The notes beneath the pieces are model-generated. The model worked only from the letters and a program-made list of their open reading frames with translations, had not been told where the DNA came from and did no database searches. From assembly GCA_029933295.1 (NCBI GenBank), contig JAOZOL010000026.1, positions 1 through 7,789 on the forward strand: a stretch of 7,789 nt of DNA, given 5' to 3'. This document shows, piece after piece, positions 1 through 5,742 of the stretch (position 1 is its first letter; each line of letters opens with the position of its first letter). Position numbers and translations under genes: made by a program. The stretch comes from Desulfobacterales bacterium (GTDB lineage: Bacteria > Desulfobacterota > Desulfobacteria > Desulfobacterales > Desulfosalsimonadaceae).

Positions 1-2
1 CC

Positions 3-80
3 GTTAAATGCCTTGCATATGGAAGCCTCCGACTCGTGCAAAATTCAGGTATTAACATTATCGGGAACTTGATAAAATAA
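3..80 (+). CDS. Possible 3' end of an unidentified plus-strand gene (partial, enters from the left)
   Basis: Frame 3 is open from the left edge to a TAA at 78-80 and encodes 25 residues ending in NSGINIIGNLIK. The composition is protein-like, and the stop lies immediately before the hairpin at 82-108, as expected for a gene converging on the minus-strand operon. I do not recognise the family. The alternative plus frame starting at base 1 is also open until a TGA near 70-72, so the frame choice is uncertain. An open stretch this short can occur by chance, so this is a tentative call. Confidence 0.3.
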   Translation, partial: VKCLAYGSLRLVQNSGINIIGNLIK

Positions 81-108
81 AAAAAGGGCGCCGAAGCGAC
101 ACCCTTTT
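71..108 (-). terminator. Rho-independent terminator of the metV-metF-flavoprotein operon, possibly bidirectional
   Basis: Read on the minus strand, bases 108 to 82 form an 11-bp stem: AAAAGGG pairs with CCCTTTT, extended by four more pairs including two G-U wobbles, around a five-base GCTTC loop. It runs into a T7-A-T4 tract (85 to 74). It begins about 37 bases after the stop codon of the last gene of the minus-strand operon, the right place for the operon terminator. On the plus strand the same stem is followed by only TTTT, so it could also stop a convergent gene from the left, less efficiently. Confidence 0.88.
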
Positions 109-145
109 AAAATGAAAATTTATATTATCATAAAATTGATAAAAA

Positions 146-1816
146 TTAGCTTTCTTTTTGACTGATTCTTTTTTCCATATCAATAACAATTCTTGCAAAA
201 TCACTTGCCATATTGGAGGCAAGGGTTGCGAATTCAAGCCGATTCTTGTCAATGCCGACTTCCTCAAGCATCCGGTAAGCATCATTGACCCGCCACTTCG
301 CATAGGTGTTGCCGGATTCGGATTTGCAGTTTCCGTGGTGACAGGCCATGACAAGAACCCCATCCGCCCCTTCCACAAGCGCATTTAACACATAATTGAT
401 ATCCACTTTTCCGGCACAGGGTACTTTGATCATCTGAAGGCCTTTTGGAAGATCATAGTTAAATGCTTCCGCCATTTGACCGGCTTCAAATGCAGAATTC
501 TGACAGCAAAATGCGATGATCTTTGGTCTGTCTTCTGTTTTTGCATCCGCCGTTTCTTTTATGCGCGCTCCTATTTGTGTGTCCGTAAAATCACCAATCT
601 GGATGGCATCCATGGGGCATTCACTGGCACAGATTCCGCATCCCTGGCAGGCGACAGGTGAAATGATGGCTTTATCATCCCAGTATATGGCTCCATGGGG
701 GCAGCACCGGTAACAGGTAAGGCAAATGGTACATTTTTCACGATCCACCACTGCCTTATTTTTTGCAACCGTTTTATTGCCGTCTCCTATGAGCTGTTTC
801 ACCCGGAGCGTCATATTGTCTATATCCATCCAGGCTCTGGACAAGTTTAAAATTTCCCGGCTTGGGCCGACAACAAATATCCCCTCCCGGTTTGTATCCA
901 CCGGCAGTCTGTGAACATTTTCCATTTGCAGAAATCCCGCAGTATCCATATCGATTTTTAAAATTTCTGCCAAAGAGAAGTTGTCCGGATTCGCCATTAG
1001 ACTTTCTTCAACAACAACGATATCGGGTGAGAGTTCAATATCTTTTCGAATTACCGGATCATAATACGTGATGGTCAGGTCATCATTGTTTTGATTGATT
1101 ATGGGTGAATTAGACAGCTTGAAATAGATAGCCCCCTTGTCACGTCCCTGTTTATAAAGTCTTTCCAGGCCGTCATCGGCAACTTTAATATCATTGACAT
1201 AAACATAGGCGGTGCATCCGTCCATTTCGGCAATATCCGATACACTTGTCAATACACGCTTCATCAGCAACGGATTTCCTTCATGGGCAAATCCGACAAA
1301 AAAGGCGATGGTTGTATTTTTATTTTGAATTTCTTTTCGTTGGTCATCGGATGTCAGGAGATTTTCAAATTCAGACAACGAGAGGACATTGGAGCAACGT
1401 TTAAGGCCGTAAATCTGATTTAACCGGGTGGTTGTAAAATCCGTGGCAGCAACGATTGCCCCGGCTTTTTTTTCAATGAGCTGACCTTTGGATGAAAATT
1501 TTACAGTAAAGTCACCGGGAATGCCGGCGGCGTCAACCAACGTTGATTGCGGTAATATTTCAATTTTATCATTGTCTGCGACATCGTTTTCAAGGGCGGT
1601 CAATTTGTCAAGTTCCGATGTCGGAATCCCAAGTGTGGCGAAATGATCATTTTGATCATTTCCTTGTCCATCTGCCTGTCGGGCCAGGATCACGTTGTAA
1701 CCATTTTTTGAAATTTGTGATGCTGCATAAAGTGCGCTATAGCCTCCGCCGATCACAATAATATCGGTGGCCATGGTGATCGCTTCCATTTCAATGGCTT
1801 GTTGTTCTGTTGTCAT
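146..1816 (-). CDS. QmoB-like iron-sulfur flavoprotein with C-terminal MvhD (hydrogenase iron-sulfur subunit) domain
   Basis: This 556-residue protein is a predicted cytoplasmic electron-transfer subunit, probably passing electrons between the flavoprotein encoded just upstream and an MvhD-type [2Fe-2S] site. An HdrA/QmoB-type FAD Rossmann domain starts at about residue 18 (GGGYSA at 23-28). Two [4Fe-4S] motifs of the form CX2CX2CX3CP follow: C362, C365, C368, C372 (with an extra C371) and C390, C393, C396, C400. An MvhD/FlpD domain fills about 431-548, with C437-C438, C467 in VPCAGKVD, and C492 and C497 in ACHHGNC. It is shorter than QmoB as I recall it (about 750 residues). Compared with HdrA it lacks the CVGSR and paired-Cys signature: FVGFAHE stands at 173-179. 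The third glycine of GxGxxG is Ala, and the usual ATG motif reads ATD (124-126). The ATG start at 1816 overlaps the preceding stop as ATGA and is preceded by a G-rich ribosome binding site (GGGGGGTG). Met15 is a possible alternative start. It is the last gene of the operon. The HdrA/QmoB-MvhD family is secure; the partner proteins are inferred. Confidence 0.88.
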   Translation of the reverse strand: MTTEQQAIEMEAITMATDIIVIGGGYSALYAASQISKNGYNVILARQADGQGNDQNDHFATLGIPTSELDKLTALENDVADNDKIEILPQSTLVDAAGIPGDFTVKFSSKGQLIEKKAGAIVAATDFTTTRLNQIYGLKRCSNVLSLSEFENLLTSDDQRKEIQNKNTTIAFFVGFAHEGNPLLMKRVLTSVSDIAEMDGCTAYVYVNDIKVADDGLERLYKQGRDKGAIYFKLSNSPIINQNNDDLTITYYDPVIRKDIELSPDIVVVEESLMANPDNFSLAEILKIDMDTAGFLQMENVHRLPVDTNREGIFVVGPSREILNLSRAWMDIDNMTLRVKQLIGDGNKTVAKNKAVVDREKCTICLTCYRCCPHGAIYWDDKAIISPVACQGCGICASECPMDAIQIGDFTDTQIGARIKETADAKTEDRPKIIAFCCQNSAFEAGQMAEAFNYDLPKGLQMIKVPCAGKVDINYVLNALVEGADGVLVMACHHGNCKSESGNTYAKWRVNDAYRMLEEVGIDKNRLEFATLASNMASDFARIVIDMEKRISQKES

Positions 1817-3048
1817 ATGGCACCCCCCAGATATTTCCGAACACCGCTGACAGCCTGTCCGGCGTGTGCGATTGATGCGCTGATGCTTTTTGGCCCATGC
1901 GCGGTCCCGGCAATAAAAACACCGTTATTTGAAGTAGAAGTTTGGTTCAGTTCATGCAAATTTTTAAAAAAGCCGTCTTCATCAAGGGATATTTCCAGGA
2001 GTGTTGACAGGTTCCGGTTTTCCGGGTTTGGCATAATACCGATGGAAAGAACAACCATGTCAAAGGATTCTTTTTTCGGTGTCCCGTCAGTTTCATCAAA
2101 CAGGCGTAACAATAAATTGCCATTCTCCGCCGGAAAAATATCAACCGGAATGCTTCTGATAAACCGGAGATTGTTTTTGCAGGATTCATAAAATGCAGGG
2201 AAAGTGTTGCCGGTATTCTGGATGTCCATATAAAATATCGTGATATCCAGATCAGGGTCTTTGTATTTAATTGATTCAGCGGTTCGCAGCGCATAGGGGC
2301 AGCAAACCTGAGAGCACCACAGATTTCCCAGCCGTTCGTCCCGGCTCCCCACACATTGAATAAACGCAATTTTTTTTGGGGCCTTGCCGTCGGATGGTCG
2401 GATCAGAGAACCATTTTGTCGTTTAATCCGTTCAAGGTCCAATCCGCTGATAACATTAGGATGGATTGAATATCCATAGGTGGCTTTAATATCCGGATCA
2501 AACGGTTCAAAGCCGGTGGCAACGATAACCGCGTCTGCGGTTAAACCTGTATGAGACGCTGTTTCGCTGACGGATATGGCGCCTTCCGGGCATACATCTT
2601 TTAAGGCATCCCCATGGTCGGCCAGTTTTTCTTCACATATTGCATACAGCGGGACATTGTTCTTTGAATGTCCCCTTACGATGACACCGGTGTCTTTTAA
2701 TTTTTCATAACAGATGCCGCAATTGGTGCATTTTTTGTCATCAATAAAAACAGGGCTTTTTTTAATTGTTGCGGTATAGCTGCCATTTTGGGTGATTTTT
2801 TCAATTTGACTGGATAGATGGATGCCAATATTATCTTTTCCCATCACATTTTTCAGCATTTTTTCCACAGCACATGCACCGCAATTGAGGCATTCCGATG
2901 TTGCCTTGCATGTGTACTGGATGGCATGTCCACCCAGAAAGCCGCTTTTTTCAATAAGTTGAACACTAATGTTTGATTCAGCAAGCTCCCAGGCAGCCGT
3001 CATCCCGGCGATGCCACCGCCTATTACCATGACATTTTTCGGTTCCAT
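1813..3048 (-). CDS. HdrA-like FAD/iron-sulfur oxidoreductase of QmoA type
   Basis: This 411-residue soluble flavoprotein belongs to the HdrA/QmoA family, which moves electrons between iron-sulfur clusters and FAD. The N-terminal FAD motif GGGIAG lies at 10-15. It is followed by the HdrA cysteine cluster C47, C53, C56, C59, the likely FAD-proximal [4Fe-4S] site. A ferredoxin-like insert carries C107, C110, C113, a lone C138, and C153 before Pro. The family signature CVGSRDE begins at C232 and is followed by C245, C249 and C250. The C-terminal FAD contact is GT at 381-382 with GPKSIS at 385-390. The length fits QmoA rather than full-length HdrA (about 650 residues). I chose the ATG at 3048 because an AAGGAG ribosome binding site lies 9 bases upstream. 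A TTG at 3066 would add six residues but would read through that site. It lies 84 bp after metF and overlaps the next gene by 4 bp, so translation of the two flavoproteins is probably coupled. It could be annotated hdrA or qmoA; the neighbours suggest a role with methylene-THF reductase rather than with APS reductase. Confidence 0.9.
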   Translation of the reverse strand: MEPKNVMVIGGGIAGMTAAWELAESNISVQLIEKSGFLGGHAIQYTCKATSECLNCGACAVEKMLKNVMGKDNIGIHLSSQIEKITQNGSYTATIKKSPVFIDDKKCTNCGICYEKLKDTGVIVRGHSKNNVPLYAICEEKLADHGDALKDVCPEGAISVSETASHTGLTADAVIVATGFEPFDPDIKATYGYSIHPNVISGLDLERIKRQNGSLIRPSDGKAPKKIAFIQCVGSRDERLGNLWCSQVCCPYALRTAESIKYKDPDLDITIFYMDIQNTGNTFPAFYESCKNNLRFIRSIPVDIFPAENGNLLLRLFDETDGTPKKESFDMVVLSIGIMPNPENRNLSTLLEISLDEDGFFKNLHELNQTSTSNNGVFIAGTAHGPKSISASIAHAGQAVSGVRKYLGGAI

Positions 3049-3132
3049 TTTTTTATACTCCTTCAATGTGTAGTGTTGCGGAAGCCGAACAGTCTGATAG
3101 TCAAACAGGAATGGAAATTAACCTTGGACCTA

Positions 3133-4056
3133 TTATACCTCGGGTCTCGGTAACATACCCGCCCGTTCGGCGATTTCAGGAACCCGGTGTTCCCATTCAA
3201 TGGCCATGAGATGCACACCGGCAACACCTTTCATTTCTTTAAATTCCGCAATCTGTTCACAGGCCATTTGAATCCCTTCGTCAGCCTGTTTCTTTTTATC
3301 AACGCCTTTAAGTCGATCGATAACATAATCCGGGACATCCATGCCGGGAACCTTTGCCTTCATGTATCGGGCCATACCAAGGCTCTTCATGGGGGTGACA
3401 CCGGCCAGGATATACACTTTTTCGGTTAATCCCATGTCATTGGCCCGTTTTACCCATTCCCGCATTTTTTCCATGTTATAAATGCACTGGGTCTGAATAA
3501 AATCAGCACCAGCCTGGATTTTTTTGGCCAGCCGGTAAATTCGCCACTCAAAGGGTTCGGCAAACGGATTGGCTGCAGCACCGATAAACAGTTTCGGCGG
3601 TTCGTCAATTTCCTGTCCGTTTAAAAACTGTCCCTCGTCCCGCATGTTTTTTACCATCTGGATTAATTGCATGGAATCAATATCAAAGACCCCTTTGGAC
3701 TGGGGATGGTCACCAAACTGCTGGTGGTCACCTGACAGACAGAGCATGTTCCTGATGCCATGGGCATAAGCCCCAAGAATATCAGCCTGCATGGCCAGAC
3801 GATTTCTGTCGCGACATACCATCTGGTAATTTGGTTCAAGCCCTTCTGTCATGGCAAAAAGGGAAGCCGCCCAGCTTGACATGCGTACTACTGCTGTCTG
3901 GTTGTCGGTGATATTCACTGAATCCACCATTCCTTTTAATGGTTGCGCCTTTTTTTTAAGCGCTTCAATATTGGCACCGCGCGGGGGACCCAGTTCGCCC
4001 GTGAAAGCAAAATGTCCGGCTTCTAATATTTTTTCAAGTGTGCTTCCTGATTTCAT
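3133..4056 (-). CDS. metF: Methylenetetrahydrofolate reductase, catalytic subunit (MetF)
   Basis: MetF interconverts 5,10-methylene-THF and 5-methyl-THF with a flavin in a TIM-barrel fold, here in the methyl branch of the Wood-Ljungdahl pathway. The 307 residues cover the catalytic domain only, the usual bacterial short form. The recognisable parts are FTGELGPPRGAN (18-29) with E21 as the likely catalytic acid, the flavin-site segment LSGDHQ with D110 (107-112), GAAANPF (159-165) and GADFIQTQ (183-190). The ATG at 4056 is preceded by GAGGA about 8 bases upstream. It follows metV by 97 bp on the same strand. The pairing with metV is characteristic of anaerobic MetFV-type enzymes, in which MetF does not use NAD(P)H directly but receives electrons through MetV and partner proteins. 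The two flavoproteins encoded downstream are the obvious candidate partners. No truncation or frameshift is visible. Confidence 0.95.
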   Translation of the reverse strand: MKSGSTLEKILEAGHFAFTGELGPPRGANIEALKKKAQPLKGMVDSVNITDNQTAVVRMSSWAASLFAMTEGLEPNYQMVCRDRNRLAMQADILGAYAHGIRNMLCLSGDHQQFGDHPQSKGVFDIDSMQLIQMVKNMRDEGQFLNGQEIDEPPKLFIGAAANPFAEPFEWRIYRLAKKIQAGADFIQTQCIYNMEKMREWVKRANDMGLTEKVYILAGVTPMKSLGMARYMKAKVPGMDVPDYVIDRLKGVDKKKQADEGIQMACEQIAEFKEMKGVAGVHLMAIEWEHRVPEIAERAGMLPRPEV

Positions 4057-4153
4057 AATCCGTTCCTCTTTTTTGCAAATTCGTATTCCATCGATGTGGA
4101 CGGTGTCCGGATCGACAAAATTATATAAGGTTATAATTTTTTAAAGTTTGTGT

Positions 4154-4828
4154 TTACGCGGATGTTTTTCTCTCCTCGTAACCCGGTTGAATCAGGGTTT
4201 GTGGTTTCTGATTCCGCCAGTCATTCGGCGGGCAAAATTCAATGATATTATCCAGCCGGCCCTGCAGGGCAAGTCGTTCGTAGATCATAAACCATGCACA
4301 TGGCTGATCTTTATTGATTTCGCAACTCTCCTGGTTGGTCCCGCCACAGGGACCGTTAAAAAGACTTTTGGCACACATGGTCACCGGGCAGATTCCGGCG
4401 GTCATACCAAGCACACAATTCCCGCATGCCTTGCACCGCTCTTCATACCAGCCGACATCTTTGTTGACTCCGATAAACGTAGTGTTGACAGCAGGAAAAA
4501 CGGGTATCTCCGGAAACCGTTCCGCAAGGAACTGAATTCCGGCCCCGCAGGCCATGGAAAGCAATGCGTCATAATCCTTGACCATATCGTCGATTTCGGC
4601 AAGAAATTCCATATCACATTGACGCTGAACAGTTGCTTCGCCGAATATCGTCTGCTCTGCTGATGCTTGCTGGCTTAATTTGAGTTCGGCATTCAATACG
4701 CCGACTTCCTTTTCACCACCGGTCAGGCAAACGGCAACACATGTACCGCAGCCGACGGTCAAAACTTTTTTATACCCTTTAATTAACTCCTTGATCTCAT
4801 CGAAAGGTTTTCTTTCTGCAACAATCAT
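4154..4828 (-). CDS. metV: MetV, cysteine-rich partner subunit of methylenetetrahydrofolate reductase
   Basis: This 224-residue protein matches the MetV / 'methylene-tetrahydrofolate reductase C-terminal domain' family, a metal- and iron-sulfur-binding subunit needed by anaerobic MetF enzymes. It has 14 cysteines. An N-terminal group GCGTCVAVC gives C27, C30 and C34, with C71 (RQC) and C94 (ACGAG) following. A C-terminal group gives C132, C135, C138 (RCKACGNC), C147, C152, C161 (NGPCGGT), C169, C177 and C199. NGPCGGT is a strong family hallmark. These cysteines would bind [4Fe-4S] clusters and zinc and carry electrons to the MetF flavin. The ATG at 4828 has a perfect AAGGAGG 8 bases upstream, the best ribosome binding site in the window. 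It is the first gene of the four-gene minus-strand operon. The assignment rests on cysteine spacing plus the adjacent metF. Confidence 0.92.
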   Translation of the reverse strand: MIVAERKPFDEIKELIKGYKKVLTVGCGTCVAVCLTGGEKEVGVLNAELKLSQQASAEQTIFGEATVQRQCDMEFLAEIDDMVKDYDALLSMACGAGIQFLAERFPEIPVFPAVNTTFIGVNKDVGWYEERCKACGNCVLGMTAGICPVTMCAKSLFNGPCGGTNQESCEINKDQPCAWFMIYERLALQGRLDNIIEFCPPNDWRNQKPQTLIQPGYEERKTSA

Positions 4829-4930
4829 GAGGTGTCCCTCCTTTTTGTTAACGAAACGATCAATATTTGCTGATGATGTTACGGTTCCAAGGTATTCTTA
4901 AAAATTGTTAGCAGTAAATATGTTATTCCA

Positions 4931-4936
4931 ATTATA
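4931..4936 (-). promoter_or_regulatory. Candidate -10 element for the metV operon
   Basis: The minus strand reads TATAAT exactly here, about 102 bases upstream of the metV ATG, giving a predicted leader of roughly 95 bases. No good -35 hexamer lies 16-18 bases further upstream and no TGn extension is present. In such AT-rich DNA the match may be accidental. Another sigma factor or an activator could be needed. Confidence 0.3.
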
Positions 4937-5051
4937 TATCGTTTAATTTATTTATTTGATTGCTAAAAACACTGAGCCCGAAAGCAAATAAAACCAAATA
5001 TGATATCGAAAAAACCAAGGAATTTATATGCCATGAAAAAAAATATAAAGT

Positions 5052-5100
5052 CAAGTAAGATCGATAGATTTTTATTGAATTGACAGCAAAGCTTTACTTG
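5052..5100. repeat. 7-bp inverted repeat CAAGTAA / TTACTTG flanking the -35 element
   Basis: CAAGTAA at 5052-5058 is the exact reverse complement of TTACTTG at 5094-5100. The arms are 35 bp apart and 42 bp centre to centre, about four helical turns. The right arm sits in the spacer of the 5080-5108 promoter and the left arm upstream of the -35, an arrangement that could serve a repressor. A chance match of this length in AT-rich DNA is possible. Confidence 0.3.
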
Positions 5101-5108
5101 CATAGAAT
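5080..5108 (+). promoter_or_regulatory. Strong sigma-70 promoter for the GerMN/EF-G operon
   Basis: A perfect -35 hexamer TTGACA (5080-5085) is separated by the optimal 17 bases from TAGAAT (5103-5108), which matches the -10 consensus at five of six positions. Transcription would start near 5115, giving a short leader of about 28 bases before the ATG at 5143. This is the best promoter match in the window and points to constitutive, fairly strong expression. Confidence 0.8.
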
Positions 5109-5142
5109 ACATAAATTTTAATACCAGTCCTGATGGTGTTTC

Positions 5143-5742
5143 ATGAAAATGGTGAATCAAAAAGACGGTATCATATATAATAGATGGATTTTAAACATTT
5201 TGGGTATGATCTGCATGCTGGTCTGTGCAGTGACCTGTTTGTCCGCTTCCATCGGTATGGACATGGATACAATGATACCGGGGGAGGCACAAAACAATTT
5301 AAAGAATGTTGAAGTGCCGAATGATTTTCCGGTTTATGTATACTTTGCAGATGCTAAAAATAAATTTCTTATAGGAGAAGAAAGATCGGGGGTTGCGCCG
5401 GATGATCCGGTTTTATTCTGCCGGTTGATTGTTGAGGAACTGATAAAAGGGCCCCAAAGCAATCTGACGGTCACCATACCGCCGAAAACCAAATTGCGGG
5501 CGGTATACATTACGCCGGATAATACAGCGTATGTCGATTTTACCGAAGGAATCGCAATGCAGGATTCCGGTGGCGTTGTCTCTGAACTGATGACGATTTA
5601 TTCAATTGTAAATTCGTTGATACTAAATGTATCAGACGTGGATCAGGTAAAAATACTCATAGAAGGCAAAGAAGCGGAAACACTGGCCGGACATATTGAT
5701 ATCCGGTTTCCCATAAGTGCAGATATGCTTTTGATCAGATGA
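5143..5742 (+). CDS. GerMN-domain protein, membrane-anchored or exported
   Basis: This 199-residue protein has a short positively charged start, a hydrophobic segment at about 15-36, and then a single GerMN (sporulation/germination GerM-type) domain at about 64-187. The domain is recognised by VYVYFAD at the beginning, the central IPPKTKLRAVYI with AYVDF (129-133), and the C-terminal run from SELMTIYSIVNSL to the KILIEGK motif (170-176). GerM acts in spore-coat and germination processes in Bacillus, but the domain is widespread in non-sporulating bacteria, where its role is largely unknown. Here it should face the periplasm. The hydrophobic segment contains C24, C28 and C32 but no convincing lipobox, so a signal anchor or an ordinary signal peptide is likelier than a lipoprotein. 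The start at 5143 has only a weak GATGGTG ribosome binding site; an in-frame ATG at 5149 is an alternative. It is transcribed from the promoter at 5080-5108 and overlaps the EF-G gene by ATGA. The domain is well supported, the function is not. Confidence 0.82.
   Translation: MKMVNQKDGIIYNRWILNILGMICMLVCAVTCLSASIGMDMDTMIPGEAQNNLKNVEVPNDFPVYVYFADAKNKFLIGEERSGVAPDDPVLFCRLIVEELIKGPQSNLTVTIPPKTKLRAVYITPDNTAYVDFTEGIAMQDSGGVVSELMTIYSIVNSLILNVSDVDQVKILIEGKEAETLAGHIDIRFPISADMLLIR

Larger units (their letters stand above)
4829..5142. promoter_or_regulatory. Divergent intergenic control region between metV and the GerMN gene
   Basis: This 314-bp AT-rich stretch separates the leftward metV operon from the rightward GerMN/EF-G operon. 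It holds the metV ribosome binding site at its left end, a weak leftward -10 element near 4931-4936, and a strong rightward promoter at 5080-5108. I see no tRNA, terminator or convincing gene in it. A TTG-initiated minus-strand frame from 5160 to 4963 has no ribosome binding site and runs across the rightward promoter. Confidence 0.7.

Noticed and set aside
158..714. Plus-strand open frames across the QmoB-like gene
   Set aside because: They are shadows of the minus-strand gene, which has clear FAD, [4Fe-4S] and MvhD motifs; the opposite-strand translations show no domain-like features.
3049..3066. Upstream TTG start of the QmoA-like gene adding six residues
   Set aside because: Those codons contain the AAGGAG ribosome binding site that serves the ATG at 3048, and the FAD fold begins right after that ATG.
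3129..3136. TATAAT on the minus strand at the end of metF as an internal promoter for the flavoprotein genes
   Set aside because: No acceptable -35 hexamer lies at 16-18 bases, and the hexamer overlaps the metF stop codon; chance is more likely.
4057..4131. In-frame open stretch upstream of metF that reads like protein (VDPDTVHIDGIRICKKEERI), with a GGACACCGTCC inverted repeat
   Set aside because: There is no ATG, GTG or TTG start between the upstream stop and the metF ATG, and a good ribosome binding site serves that ATG. The inverted repeat has only 4-bp arms and no T-tract, so it is not a terminator.
4148..4663. 171-residue plus-strand frame opposite metV
   Set aside because: metV on the other strand has the conserved cysteine pattern and an excellent ribosome binding site; the plus frame resembles no family I recognise.
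4963..5160. 65-residue hydrophobic minus-strand frame in the divergent intergenic region
   Set aside because: It would start at TTG, has no ribosome binding site, overlaps the strong rightward promoter and the GerMN start, and its composition is what AT-rich DNA gives by chance.
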